Shown here: piece by piece, positions 12,020-25,551 of the stretch
Layout of the letters: each line of letters opens with the position of its first letter
Numbering within the stretch: the stretch's first letter is position 1
Assembly (NCBI GenBank): GCA_034509495.1
Contig: CM067503.1
Location: forward strand, 10,232,494 to 10,296,493
DNA length: 64,000 bases
Source of the DNA: Acestrorhynchus altus
Lineage: Eukaryota > Chordata > Actinopteri > Characiformes > Acestrorhynchidae
Direction of reading: 5' to 3'
The notes under the pieces: model-generated
What the model was told of the DNA's origin: nothing
The model's input: only the letters and a program-made list of their open reading frames with translations
Databases searched by the model: none
Program-made: the position numbers and the translations under genes

Positions 12020-12530
12020 CAATGAGGCGGTCTGTGCTCCCTTAGCTCAGAAGAGGGTCAGTCAATCTAGGAGCCATGGTAACTCCCTCCCTGCTGGCAC
12101 TTTAACCAGCCTTCAAGCACTGTGAGCTATCCAACATGAAGCACCCTCTCCCTCCTCCCCACATACCCCCACATCCCAGCAGTCAGCAGAACTCGCAAAA
12201 GAGCTCAATTAAAGCCTGTGTCTCCACATTTAAGATGAAGCCTGCTCTAATCAGCCATCCTGGACCTGCTTCACCAAAGCTAATTCCCACAAAAGAGTGA
12301 ATGACAGCGTTTGTTATCTCATTCATACATTCAGAATGAGTTATCCGCGTCGCTTTGTGAGCACCTTCTCCGTGCCAAGGCCACTGGTTGCTGGAAAGTC
12401 ATTAGAAGCTGCCAGCCAGAAGTAATGCCCTTCTGCTTTATCGACTAGCATCCTGCAGCTATCAGGCCATACTTTTGCAGGCTGAATATTGTGCTTTTAA
12501 TGAATGATTAGGCGACAAATCAGATTTGCA
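12020..12530. other. candidate conserved noncoding block
   Basis: Complex, repeat-free sequence with balanced composition and homeodomain-type sites, for example ttttaatgaatgatta near 12495-12510 and several AATTA/TAAT cores. It has no open frame of note. The call rests on texture only. Confidence 0.25.
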
Positions 12531-13737
12531 CCATTTTTCACATATCCCTGATGGTTTTAATCGACCAAGACGTGTTTTGTGTCCATATGTTACCTCTTTA
12601 GTTTTGAACTGGGACTTTGAACATCGCTGTTATTTCTGTTTAAAAAATCACAAACAATATTCCATGCCCACTATTTTTCCAGGTCCAGGTCTTCACAAAG
12701 GTTGCACATATCTCAGTGTGATTTAGGGCCCAATATGCTCACTGTAGCTGATCTTAAGCTTAATCTTGAATTTTCATGGACAGCTGCCTTAATTCCCCCT
12801 CTAAACATACTTATATCTTCTACTTGGGAGTAGTATAAATTGATCAGTTTGTTAATAAATTGATATTTTTGTTGTTGTATAGAAAAAACTATTACAGTAA
12901 CAATATCACAATGTCAGTTTTTCCCAGTATTGTTCAGTTTCAGAGAATATGTACGAAATGCTGGGTAATGACATTTAGCATGATGCACACCACAAAAGGT
13001 TATGTGTCTCTTTGCTAATTGCTACATATTTTGTTGCACAATTTTACCCGTGCTGATGTGATTGTTCTTTCACTGTAATTAAATCATTCTGGTGGCTGCT
13101 GATGTTTAATTAGGCTTTGTGTGGATGATTTATGGAAACATGCAGTGGTAGTTCTAGGATTTTTCAAAATTAAGGACCACAAAGGGACCTAACTCACCAC
13201 AGAGGGACTGGAATGTTACGTTTCAATGTTCAAAAGGCGCGTAGGATTTTCCTCACCCCTGGATCTGCCTGGGCACATGCAAAAATATGAGAAAAAGAAG
13301 GCATGCTGTGTAAAGAAAATGGAGAAAGAAAACGAAATCTGTCATCATATGCCAAAACACGCAATCACACTGCAGCTTGGGGGTGTATACCTTCATAGAA
13401 GGCCCAGCCAAAAGAGGTTTGAAGCCGAGAATGTTTGGTCTAATTGACAGTACATTAGAAAGCTTTGACATGTAGCAGCAATTTTTCACAACCCTGTTCA
13501 ACAAAGTTTTCGTATTTTCATATATGACAGAATGTCTGCCAGTGTCAAAAAGCTCATAAGCAATTAAGTCTGTTTAAGAGTTTGTAACAGTTTGGTTTGA
13601 GGCATAATTCATTAACTTCTACTGAAAGGCTAATGTAGTAAACTTCAGACAGCTAACTTTTCTTGGATGGACAACTGCACACCAGCTAGCTCAAATAATC
13701 CTTTGAATGCAAATTTATGGTCCATTGGTGGAAAACT
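12531..13737. other. intron, nothing recognised
   Basis: A 73-codon frame (13226-13447, +) and an 83-codon frame opposite it have no known domain or splice context. Confidence 0.5.
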
Positions 13738-14369
13738 GGTCCATCATAACATTATGACCACCTCCTTGTTTCTACACTCCCCATCCATTTGAAAAAAAAA
13801 ACACTTTACCACGCAAGAGCACATTGTTCTATTATACAGACTGCAGTCCATCTGTTTCTCTGCATCCTTTCTTAGACTTTTTCACCCTGAAATGGTCAGA
13901 TCAAATCTCAGCACTGCTGTGACACTGACATTGCAGTGGCATGTTAGTGTGGGTTGCACTGGAGTGATGCTGGCATTTTATACACCGTTTCTAAGCACTT
14001 CCCACTATTAGGCACTCCTTTTTAGTTGCTCCACATTGTAGATGTAAAGTCAGAGACAGAAGCTTATCTGTTGCTGTCCAGTTTGTGCTGGTCATCCTCT
14101 AGTGCTTCATCAGTGGACACAGGACACAGCACACATGGAGCTTTGACTGGATATTTCTGGTTGGTGGACTATTCTTCTGGTAATTACATCAAGGGGGTTA
14201 AACACTCCAGCAGCATGGCTGTGTCTGAATAACTCACACCAATGCAACACATATTAAACATACCAATACCATGTCAGTTAGTGCTAAGAATGGCCACATA
14301 ATACCTGGTCTGTGGTGGTCCTGTGAGGTCCTCACCATTGAAGATCAGGGTGAAAGGAGGATAACAAAG

Positions 14370-14370
<1 letters not shown>
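13738..14370. repeat. foldback element, nearly complete
   Basis: Left end cataacattatgaccacctc, then cagtccatctgtttctctgc, actgctgtgacactgacat, gatgtaaagtcagagacaga, cttcatcagtgga, ggtggactattct, ctgtggtggtcctgtgaggt and accattgaagatcaggg. The last blocks are inverted complements of those near the start. The right outer end is replaced by the adjoining microsatellite. Confidence 0.82.
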
Positions 14371-14897
<527 letters not shown>

Positions 14898-14905
14898 GAT
14901 TAGAC

Positions 14906-15074
14906 CAGGGGTGGGGAACTGAGGGCCGGAGTCCAGGACAGTTTGCTGGTTACCCTGCTCCAGCACAGCAAAAGCAACTGGTAAATACCAGGTGAGTTGA
15001 ATCAGGTGTGCTTGTGTGGCAAAAGCACACAACTGCAGGAATCTGGCCCCCCATGACTGGAGTTTCCACCCCTG
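14906..15074. mobile_element. hAT-like MITE with target duplication
   Basis: Terminal inverted repeats caggggtgg and ccacccctg are exact over 9 bp. Flanks gattagac (14898-14905) and gattagag (15075-15082) match at 7 of 8 bases, the duplication size of hAT transposases. 169 bp, no coding capacity. Confidence 0.8.
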
Positions 15075-15082
15075 GATTAGAG

Positions 15083-16170
15083 AGAGGAGACTTTATTTAG
15101 AAAATTTTATTGGAAAAAACATGATTGTAATGCGAATATGGTTCTCCTATGTTATATAGACGGTGCATAGGTCCTTAAAGTTCTCAAGTCTCTGCAAATG
15201 TTAGGTGGCTAACTAGCTAGTTAACTGGTTTGTTAGTCATAAGCCCCTTTTTTAAATTAATAGAAGGCAATACATATAATATCTTGGTGTTAGTTAAATA
15301 GCTAAATAACCTTAAGAAGTGAACATACTCATCCAAATCCAAAAACAAAATGAGTATAAAATATACTCCAGCTTTCATAACATATGTGTTTCCTTGAGCT
15401 CTTCATAAGCCAACAGTTTGCAGTTTAAAAATGCACGGTGACCCTGCTTGTCCTGGGCCGTCATTTGCTCATGTTCAGCGTCAGTGCACCTGTCTCTTGC
15501 CGAGCAGAAGGTGTGTGACAGCGTTTCAAGCAAACACTTCACGTGGTCGAGGAGCCAGGAACGTGGCAAGTCTCTTGAAAATGAAACAATGAGATGAGGC
15601 CTGAGTGTAAGAAGGAGTGAAAAGCAAATGTCATGCCGGCTGCAGTGAGTGTGTGAGAGACAGGTTATTTCATGCATTGTTGCTTGGAGGAAAGTGTAAT
15701 CACTGTAATTTTGAGGTACGGGATTATTCGCTGTTACAGTGCACATCTGCTGGATTCTAAGCCTGCCGTTGGAGACTCTGAACCTGAAACATTTCTACTG
15801 GCAAGGTTAAAACTAATTTGTCTAATTTTGCTTGTGCTTGCTCATGCTTGTGGCACATGGTGGCTCTAAGATCTGGATCTGGAGTCTGCTTGCCTTGTGT
15901 AGTTTTCCCTGCTCTTGTAAACCCAGTTCAAGTTGGGGAAGGTGAGTTAATTACAAGAGTATTACAAGTCAAGAGTATTGGGTGCACAGAAACCATTACA
16001 GTTTGCAGAACAGGGTATTGTAGAACACAGATTTTGAAACACTGGCCTAATTGGTCAAACAAAATCCGGTATCTGCACAAGCAACAGTGTATTCCATGCT
16101 GAGTGTTTGATATGTTCATGAAATAACTTGATTGCATTGCTTCTCAGTGCAGCAGGTTCAGTTATGTATC
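15083..16170. other. intron, nothing recognised
   Basis: A 123-codon frame (15375-15746, -) and a 94-codon frame (15818-16102, +) show no domain; neither has catenin similarity. Confidence 0.5.
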
Positions 16171-17904
16171 TTAAAGCAGCATAGTGTGGGACTAGACCAA
16201 TTGAATCATGGCATCATTTTGTAGTTGACCTCACACACTAATCAAAAATGTTCCAAAGCCGATATGTTTTGTCCTGTGGAAGTTCTTGCCAGATTTAGAG
16301 GTTGTTAAAGCTGAAATATGAATATTGTTACATTCAGATGACCAGCATGCTTTGCCAGATTGGTAGTCAAGCAGTAAGTTGAAGTTAGAATAGCCATTGT
16401 TGACCATACAGATCCACCAACATTACCAGCTTGGTTGGTGATGCAATAATTGACTTATTCACATGTACAAAATCATATCGTCCGATCAATGAAAACAGAA
16501 GTATCTCCAAATGGCATGTTTGGGAAGGAAAATGTTCTTACCTTTGAATGGAAGTGAATGTAAAATAAGAGCTAATGTTCATGTCTATTGGCGTACTCAT
16601 CCAAAACTATTTAGACCATGTACAGAGCAGCTATGGGGTTTGAACCATGACAACAACTAAAAACTAACAAATGATACATAGTTTTCATTAGACAATAGCG
16701 ATATGCTGAGGTCAAGAGCTGAGCTACTCATCCAACTTTACTCAACTTTACTCATTACTTACCAGCAAATGTTCTATTTCCTGGATGATCACTATGCTTT
16801 TCCAACCACTTTGTCTATCAAGGGCAGGATTATCTGAAACCAACTACCAGCTGGTTTTAGACAGTTATTATAAGGCAGTTATATGCTCTTAATCCCAATC
16901 CTCACAGAAAGTGTATGCTGCTGCACCCAAGTCCTATCGCATGACCAGATTTGAAAGTACTCCATGAAATGATAAAAATACTGTTCTGGTCATCCTTGAA
17001 GGGTGACAAACCACAAAGTGATATGACCACCATAACCTGCCTCCCTCTTGTGTAGCTCACTGATGTCTAACTAATGCATGTGGGGAAAAGAACATCTGAT
17101 AACACTGTTATCCTGATGTGTGTTAGAAAAATATACACAGTTCTAAACATAGTTATTTACCACAGTATATGGTGGAGGCATTATATTGTAAACTGAGTGG
17201 AAAATATGAGTTACTTGTCAGCAACAGAGTGGGCTGATATTACTGGATGTGTTTTGCTCATGGTCTCCCTCTACAGTTGCAGGGTGTATTTAATGCATAT
17301 CACACATTTCAGTTTCTCCAGTGCATGGCACACACACACAAACTCCAACATAAGTGATTTCCTTGAGGAACCCTCCTAGGGATCAGGGAAGTTTTATCTA
17401 TCTATAAGCATGTGGACGGAGTCAGTAGAGAAATATTACCAGATTTGACACAAATTTGACTCAAGTTACACGGCAGTATGCAGATCTAGTGAGCATTGTT
17501 TACCTGCCCACTCAAAAAAATGACATAGTGTAATGCCCATAGTTATTTTAAACAACAGCCTCCTTTCTCCATGCTCTTCAGGGTTTATGGGGAATGACCA
17601 CTGGTCATCATGACATAATCTTGACCAGGTCATGTACAGAAAGATGATATCCAAACAGCATAATATTATGGTAGCTAAGTGGCCAGCAGTGAAACATTGC
17701 TGCTGTGACATTGTCACACGTTGACCCTCGTCCAAAATTGACATCACATCATGCTATCCTGAACATCTTTTTCTGAGAATCATTATTAAGTCAGACACTA
17801 TCAAAAGAACTCACATCCAGCTACCAGACTGATTTTGATACATGTTTCAGTAATTTCACTGGTGTTGCTCTTTAAAATCAACCTATTACATAATGTTGCT
17901 TTAA
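16171..17904. mobile_element. possible 1.7-kb TTAA-flanked element
   Basis: Left end TTAAAGCAGCATAGTGTGG and right end acataatgttgctttaa are inverted complements with a few changes, both including TTAA, the target of piggyBac-type elements. The interior has no open frame above about 95 codons and no recognised transposase. The two ends could also belong to separate small MITEs. Confidence 0.35.
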
Positions 17905-18635
17905 AGAAGCTTTAGAGACTATAGTTACATTTTTAAACAGAAAAAGACTGAAGTCATGATGGGCTATGGACTAATTGGAAAGGAATGTGATGAATTCCTC
18001 AGCATTGTTAAGATTGTACCACAGTTCAGTCACCTTGAGCGGTTCACATTAATTATATATAACCGTAGCAGTTTTTCACTGTTCTTGAACACTTGGTACA
18101 AGTGCACTGGGAACTGAGGTTAAGTGAAAAATATGGGCCATCTGGGGTCCCCCAAGATTAGGTTGGAAAACCTCAAGTAAATATTCACTCCTGGTCTGTG
18201 GGTTGGTTAAAGTTGATGAGTGGCAAAATTGCATTGTCCCAGTGAAACCATTTAGTTTTTTAGATGAGGGCACACTGAGAACTGCCACCGTAACTTTTAA
18301 TGAGCAGGACTTAAAAACCATGCTGCACATTCTGCTGTGATTTTATGGATCTTCCCAATATCTCACATTTTCAGAGGTGAGAAGCCACACTTTCATCAGG
18401 TTCAGGGCAATTGCAAGCTACAAATCAGTGAATTATTGCTAAAAATTACATGACATTCGCTGGCAATGCAGTCACTGTGTCCACAAATGGATAATATTTA
18501 GACCCTTAGGCCAGTTTTGTGGGATGTTTTCATAGTTTGACTTGCTTTTATTTGAACAAATGCTAGAAAAAACGAGAAAGTATTTATAGGGGAAATCACA
18601 CATTCCAGATGTTGTTTTCAGGAGATCTTTGTGTG

Positions 18636-18637
<2 letters not shown>
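17905..18637. other. intron, nothing recognised
   Basis: An 84-codon frame (18076-18330, -) lacks any recognisable feature. Confidence 0.5.

Positions 18638-18689
<52 letters not shown>
18638..18689. repeat. (GA)n microsatellite
   Basis: About 26 GA units, followed by an A-run at 18691-18700. Confidence 0.97.
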
Positions 18690-18691
<2 letters not shown>

Positions 18692-19921
18692 AAAAAAAAA
18701 TCTACATGCACTTACAGTTATGTTTGTATTTTAATTTTTTTGCTTATAAGGACTATAAACACTTTACATCTTAAAACACATGCTGGAAACTGGCCATACA
18801 GAGTGTTTTGAGCTGAAAATGCAATAATTGTGATGAGTTACTTGTAATAATTAGATTGACGAGGATATTTACAATACGTTTTTCAAAATACTTGACTCCT
18901 TATTACTTTTATTATTCATGTATGTTTCAGTATCGTCCCTTCTCTGGACTTGATTTATTCTGAAATGTGAAGACTGTGTGAGGAAAGGACAAGCGCAGAA
19001 AGACCCTCCCTTCTAGTTTTGATTTATAACCCAATATCTGGGTCAGTGACATCATTAGCCCTGCTCCCTCTCAATGATCAGTCGGAGTCTGTTTGCAGGC
19101 TGAGCATGTAAACGTGGACAGAATAGTAAACAAGCTCTGCAACTTCCTTTGGTATTTAAACTGTGATTTAATTGACTGTGATTTAATTTACTCACACTGT
19201 GTTGAGGCCACCTTACCTTATGATCTGTGTATTGTGTCTGTAGGATAATCTGATCCTGAGTTATGAAGCTTAGAATACAGCATACATACAGCAGTAACTG
19301 CACACAAAGTGTGGATCTCAGGTTCTAACAGTTAAACTGTCAATATCATTGAAATGGCTGTAGTTTTGTCCCAGCATCTGAGGGAACAGCCATTGAGTTG
19401 TGCAGAGCAACAGAAAAAAATCAAAATATTTAACGGCAGAGGTTAAATCATGGCTAATGAATGTGTGTACAGGTTAGTGAGGACAGGGTTGTTGAAGCAC
19501 TCTGTTGCAGTTCAGAACGCCTTAGGGTGCGAATACACTTTCTGTTAACCTCTGCAAACACAGCGTCTGTGCTCGCAGCACTGATCACATACTGATCTGG
19601 ATACCTTTCATTTCAAAGCTATTCCTTTTCTACGGGAAGGCCAGGACTCAAACGATAAACAGTTCTTTTAATTACAGTTGTTTTTTTCTGTAAGTAATAA
19701 AGAAAATTGTAATAAAGTAAATGTAAGTGTTATAATAACAGTGGTGCTTTAAACTTGAAACAGTCTGTGCCAAAAGGCAGCTGTTGTTATAATATACATA
19801 TGCTTATTACAATACTCAAATATTATTTTTGTGTACAAACACATTTTAATGAATTGTCATTTTAATTAAAGCCATTTTACAAGTTAATAATGAATTATCT
19901 GTAATTAAGTGTCATTAATTA
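18690..19921. other. intron, nothing recognised
   Basis: A direct repeat, ctgtgatttaatt, occurs twice at about 19161-19189. Otherwise plain AT-rich intron. Confidence 0.5.
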
Positions 19922-20240
19922 CACCAGCCACATCATTAATACCACCTTCTTGTTTTGACACTCACTTTCCATTTAGCTACAACCTTTATTTACCAAACAG
20001 GGGCACTTTGTAGCTCTAAAATTGTAGTCCATCTGTTTCTCTGCATACTTCCCTTTCCTTCAATGCTCACGTCTCCTTAGGACCACCATGGACCACCACA
20101 GACCTGATATTATTTGGGTTAATGTCACTGCAGCATTGAGAATAACCCACGCAATGAATATAATGCATGCTCCGTGGTGGTCTTGCAGGGTCCTGATCTG
20201 ACCTGATGGACCACAGTCTGTGCTGTTGAGGTTGCTGATC
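19922..20240. repeat. foldback element, middle deleted
   Basis: Left arm caccttcttgttttgacact, gcactttgtagctc and gtccatctgtttctctgcat; right arm gtcactgcagcattgagaat and ctccgtggtggtcttgcagg. The central part found in the 8022 copy is missing, and the right outer arm is lost. Confidence 0.72.
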
Positions 20241-20419
20241 GGTGTAGATAAATACCCTAGGATTTCTGAAGGGTCATGATTTGTAATTGTGAGGTTAAAG
20301 ATCAGGCTTTAACAACACATTGGATCCATGTTACCATCTTGTTTTTCGTTTACTGCAATGTCTTTATATCTGACAGAATCACACTGCTAGAAGGCCTAGT
20401 GGGGATTTGCTCATTCTTG

Positions 20420-20920
20420 CTTACAGATGTTTACAAAAACATGAAACAGGTCAGCCTGAGCATATCTTGTCTGCGTTTAGTTGCGTAAGATTCAGGCCAC
20501 ATTGGGGGCAACGGTGCATCATGGGTCGCTTCATGGTTTGGTACATGTGCGTCCTCGGCTGATGGGTCTTCACCACGCTTCTGACCTTGTCTGTGTCCGT
20601 CTGCTTGGGCTGACCTGGAAGTAAACGGATTTGTCTGCTTGTCTGTCGTTTTTATGGCTTGAACCCACCAGTCCTTGAGCACGGTTGGTGTGCCATAAAT
20701 ACAGGCTGTCACTCCAATGTCACTTCCTCACCTCTCTCTCCGTCTCTCTCTCTCACTCCTCCTGCTGGGTTTCTCCCTGACGGCGGATGTTTAATGCAGG
20801 CCACAGGACGTGAATGAATAAATGATTGTGATTACTTGACGATGGCAGGGAAATTGGAGGGCAGGGAGAGGAGACTGAGAATGCAAGGCCCCCTTCATGA
20901 TGTGGGATAGATAGTTTAAT
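20420..20920. other. GC-richer candidate noncoding element
   Basis: More GC and CpG than the surrounding intron, low repetition apart from a CT-rich tract at 20729-20758. A 93-codon antisense frame has no domain. Could be a conserved noncoding element or an unrecognised old insertion. Confidence 0.22.
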
Positions 20921-21424
20921 CTGTGCACACACAGCCAAGCACACACACACACACACCCTGTACTGTGTTTTTGTACAATGTAAGGACATTACGTCATGCA
21001 TACTATGTGTCCTAATAGTAAGTGCTAATATACAGTATAATAAGAGCTTTCTGGTGAATTAAATGTAGCTATAGCTTATGAAGGTGGGCTATTGTTTTGG
21101 GGTTAGTCCTGTTTGTCATTGGTCAGCCTAAACTGTCAATTTCGATGCAGTCTTTTAGGATAATCTGTAATTCAGTGCATCATGAAATCTCCAATTTCAC
21201 TACAATACAATTAGACGTCAAGCCTTCAATTATTTCTCTATTTTTTCCTCATTAGTTTTAGTCACTGCAAGTTCCCAATCACTATATAGATCTCTACCAA
21301 CACTGGGAGTGAGAGGCTAGAGTGTGCTTCATCTTGGTGACACCCAGTGTCTTTTTTAAATACCACTAATGCAACATCACTGGACAGCTCAACACAAGCA
21401 ACAGGAGGAGAGCACTAACTACCA
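20921..21424. other. intron, nothing recognised
   Basis: Short (CA)n at 20939-20956. Nothing else found. Confidence 0.45.
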
Positions 21425-21610
21425 GTTCTGTTGTATCAGCTAACAGATGCTCACATTGGCTAGCACCATGCTGAGTATTGGTGGGAGAAAGAGGGCCATC
21501 CTACCCACCAAGAGAGTGCGAGACCAATTATGCCGTTTTGGACTGCTGACAGCAGAGAACTGTATCATCGCCAGGGATCCAACTCATCATTTCTCAATGA
21601 CAGGCCATAG
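21425..21610. repeat. interspersed repeat family R, copy 1
   Basis: Contains gagggccatcctacccacca and gaccaattatgccg; the same order of words occurs at 34725-34900 (aggaccatcctacctaccca, ggccaattatgctg). I cannot assign it to a class. Confidence 0.55.
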
Positions 21611-21997
21611 ATACTTTCACCACTCAGGAACCCAAAGATGTAATTTCACTACAACTTGATTAGATTTGATTAATAAGTTGAGTAATAAATAAATGAAGCA
21701 TAGGCTATTGTGGGATAAAATGTAACAGAGATTGCATCTAGTTTTATGCAGATTTCAATAGAATCATTTGCTTTTAAGATGTTTATTGTTAATTACTGAT
21801 TTGTGTGGATAAGTCATGGAATCCCTTCTATATACAATTCTGTGTTCACTCACAACGTCCCACTTGGTAACTGTAACAAAGTATTTTACATTTGAAAGTA
21901 TCATATTTCACCTGCTTTTGCCCCAATTTTTTTTTCTTCCATTTTTATGTAAAAACTTACACTGCGCCAGTGGATCTATTAAAATGGATTATGGCCA

Positions 21998-22320
21998 CAG
22001 TGACTGTAACGTTTGTGGGGTGCTGAACAAACGAAGGTTGAGGTGGAAGTACGTGCAGGGTTAAGTATTTACTAACAAGGTACATATAACTATCCAGACG
22101 AGTAGACGAGACGAGTAGACCAGTAAACAAGACGACAGACAAGGACAGACTAAGACAGCTGGACTTAAATAAGGAGACATGATGATTAACACCTGGACTT
22201 GACCATACATGAGACACAGCTGGGAATGGGTGGAGACCTGACATGTGCTCAGAAGCATGTGGGAAGGTAAACAAAACAAAGACGAGAGCAGAGGGACAAG
22301 ACAGATACGTGACAGTGACA
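21998..22320. repeat. nonautonomous interspersed repeat
   Basis: Ends cagtgactgtaacg and acgtgacagtgaca are imperfect inverted repeats. The interior (aagtacgtgcagggttaag, gacttaaataaggagac, gagacacagctgggaat) resembles a widespread fish repeat I know by pattern but cannot name. Includes a tandem gacgagtaga near 22096-22118. Confidence 0.5.
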
Positions 22321-23816
22321 ATAAACGTAGATGAATATAGGATGCAATGAGGAGTATATTATGCTCAGTTAGAGGGTGTCACAGGATTTCACTGAAACAG
22401 CAGAGTTACGACAGCAAAAATGATCCGAATGTTATGAGGAACCATATATTAAGATAGCATAGGTACCTTGTATCCACTGCCTCCCAAAGAACAGAACATG
22501 TGCCTGTTGTTGAACAAGCTAAATGTAGCTCAAACCTAAGCTCTGGCGAAGTCAAATGGACTTGTTGGCTTAAGTGCTTGCATGTTACCTGAGGCTTCAC
22601 AAGGACCCAAAGTGTTTGCTTCACTGGAGCTTCAGAACTGTGCGATTTCTCTGGGGAAGGATGTTCTGGTGATGGTTTATAAAATGATAAGGGCAGATGG
22701 ACATTTGGGTGAATATTTTAAATTTAGCATCTTCAACCACAGACGCAAGTCTTCTTCCATGGAAGGCGGTGGATATAAGGTAGATGGTGCCTCCACACAA
22801 TGTGTTGAGGTTCACCGTGTTGGACACCCTCTAACTGCATTCTGTATGTTTATTTTCACTGTGGGTGTAATCTGTATCAACAGATCTGCTAATCCCAAAG
22901 TTCTACAGAAAATGAAGAACGTCCCTTGTTTTCACGGAAATCCAACTGGATCAATAATTCAGTGAGAACTTACCAGGTGCAGCCTCCTTACTGGGGGTTA
23001 GTTTAGTGCAGTGTTACGACTAAGCCTCCTTAGAGAAACAGTGGGGCTCAATATTTCTCCTTACTTTTTGAATATTTATTTGTTTTGATATTTATTTTTA
23101 TTTCTTTCTGATATTGTTATTTTACTATATATACCAGTATTTCTCAACCCAGCTCACGGAAGCACCCCAGCCCCGCACAATTTTGTGAATTCCCTATTTT
23201 AAAACACACCCTGCAATTCTGAAAGGTTTGTTGTAACATTAAGCTCAGTGTTGTGTAAATAGTTGTTGTTCATTTTCATTTGTTACAGATGTGCAGACTG
23301 GTTGTATAAAACAATTAGTCTTGCACAAATAGGTAGAAATATACTGAGCTTTGCTTTCCCACACAGTTATTTTTAGATACACCTAATATGCAAATTGTTA
23401 TTCGTTCAACATGTTTTTTTCACTGCATTTAAAAACACCAGCTGTTGTTCACAGTGTGTTTGATAAATGGGCAAATATTAAAGACGCATAGTTGCTTCAA
23501 ATAATCTAATGTTACTTTGATTAAGAACTTTTGAGAACATTTTTCTTCACCTGTAAAATTCCCATTCTGGAAGTTTTGTGGTACAGCAATAATAAAATGC
23601 ATGTAGGAAATGTACAATTTATAATTTATACAATTTATACAATTTAATAATTTATAAAAAAAAAAGGATGTACTTTTGAAAATAGCCCAGGAATAGATCC
23701 CAAACCCAGATCATACTGCATTTATACTGTTCTAATAAATTCTCATGGATTCTAATCAATTCAGCCAAATTCCCACCTTTAGACAATGAGTTTATTCCCT
23801 GAAAATATAAAACAAC

Positions 23817-23820
<4 letters not shown>
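22321..23820. other. intron, nothing recognised
   Basis: A 127-codon frame (22582-22965, +) has no signal, domain or catenin similarity and is probably chance. A short hAT-like piece (ccagtatttctcaaccca) lies near 23132. Confidence 0.45.

Positions 23821-23859
<39 letters not shown>
23821..23859. repeat. (CA)n microsatellite
   Basis: About 19 pure CA units. Confidence 0.97.
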
Positions 23860-23860
<1 letters not shown>

Positions 23861-23949
23861 TACACAGTTCTCCAATGACGCAGCACCTGCCTAACTGTCC
23901 TTTGCTCACAGGTGATAAATAGGCTTTTTTTAAGGGTGGAGTGCAGCTA

Positions 23950-24470
23950 AGCCCTCGTAACACATGCTACTGCTCTGCAATTTTCCATCCGCCGTTTATC
24001 AAGCTGAGCTATGCTGGATACTGACTTATGCTACATGGGATAGTACACTGAGCCTCTGTGCAGTGGTTGATATGATTTCGCTGACCCCCTCAGGCTGTCC
24101 CCAAAACCCTTTCCATCGGCATGATCCATGGCCCCTGTCCCACTCTGGCACCATTGATCATGACCCTGGAAATCCAATACTCCGTGCCGGCCACAGGTGC
24201 CATTTGTTTTCCTTTGGTTAACCTGTGTTTACAAACCGTACCTGCGCTCTGGCCTGTATCGTACACATGGCCTGTCTGTGGGCACACAGCATGGCCTGTG
24301 GGGGTGTGCTCAATTTCACAACCCTGCTGTAAGCCTTCCCGCGCTGTTTATGGTGTGTTACAGGATAGAGCTCTAATACTGAAAAAAAAAAGCCTCCAGT
24401 GTGTTTCACCTTCTTCTGTTTCGCTCGCCTGAGCCATGTCATTGATTTCTCTGGGAACTCCAGCCTTTAT
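23950..24470. other. GC-richer intronic segment, unidentified
   Basis: Repeats of ggcctgt (24250, 24270, 24293) and overlapping frames up to 103 codons in several phases, none with known similarity. Might be conserved noncoding DNA. Confidence 0.25.
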
Positions 24471-25330
24471 GAACAGTGGTTTTACAGTTCCCCTTACAAT
24501 AAAGAACTTTAGTAACAAAGGGTGATACTATATAAGATGTACAAGTCTTAATTTGATAATTCTGTCTTAATCTACTGTGATACTGTCCCAGTACTGTATG
24601 TGTATATATATATATAATAATAATTATAATTACTACTAATATTATTATTAATAAACATAATAATAATATGAAACACTCTAGTCCATTTCTAACCAGATTC
24701 AGGCAAGGCGATTTCTATTATTCAAAAATATTTTGAGTATTATTCATCCTACATTTGTTTGTTTTATTTGCCATGTAAACCAAAATTTCACAGAAGCCAC
24801 AGTTGTGGATTTTTTTTGTTTGTGTCACACATTTGAACAGGAGCGTTTCTAAATAAGACTATGCATCACACAACAATGGCCTGTTAGTGTGTCTCTGATG
24901 AAACAGATCATCAAAAACTGATCCAAATTGTGTTCTAAATGTGTTCGTGCTCAATCTGAAACACTATCACTTTCACAGTTCAACCAACACTAAAGAGAGC
25001 ATGGAGCTTCTTTATACAGTAACAGAAAACAGGAGTCTGATACAGAACACTCCAATTCCATATGTCGATCCAGTGTATTATGGTCGATGTCAAGTATGGA
25101 CTGGCCATCAGGAGGCTGGTATGGGTATGAGCCACTGAGAGGGTGAAGGGGCTGGTTGATCACACTGTCAACAATATGAAACTGATTAAAAAGGGAACCA
25201 CCATGGCCCCCGGGTTGACAAAGCGAAACCGATCAGAAGGAAACAACCACCAATCCCCCCACCACCACAGATACTGGGACAGTCTGTCAAAAGATCCAGG
25301 GCTGAATTAAGTTGCCAGTTCAGTCTGGTC
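24471..25330. other. intron with AT-rich tract
   Basis: TATA/ATAATA repeats at 24600-24670; C- and A-rich cccccaccaccacag near 25255. No exon seen. Confidence 0.5.
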
Positions 25331-25551
25331 GATGTAGACATGTCGTCACTCCTCTGCCGGCAGATTTTAATTAGATAAAGGGCACACTATTAAGGCTTTG
25401 AGTAGCCTTTCTTTTGGTAAAGTTAATTACTATTCAGATCGTCTCATATAGTTGAATAGTGACGGTCAAATATTGAGGCAGACAGTTGTGTTGTCATTTT
25501 TCTTTTTCTTACTTGTTAATTGACTTAAAATTCCCTGTTTGTTTCTTACAG
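25331..25551 (+). other. intron just before the 35-nt exon
   Basis: Repeat-free, with ttttaattagata and aagttaattac homeodomain-like cores and the pyrimidine-rich acceptor of the microexon. Sequence next to very short exons often carries splicing enhancers; that is inference here. Confidence 0.3.

Noticed and set aside
22582..22965. 127-codon frame as a possible small gene
   Set aside because: No signal, domain, codon pattern or splice context; length is not exceptional for this window.
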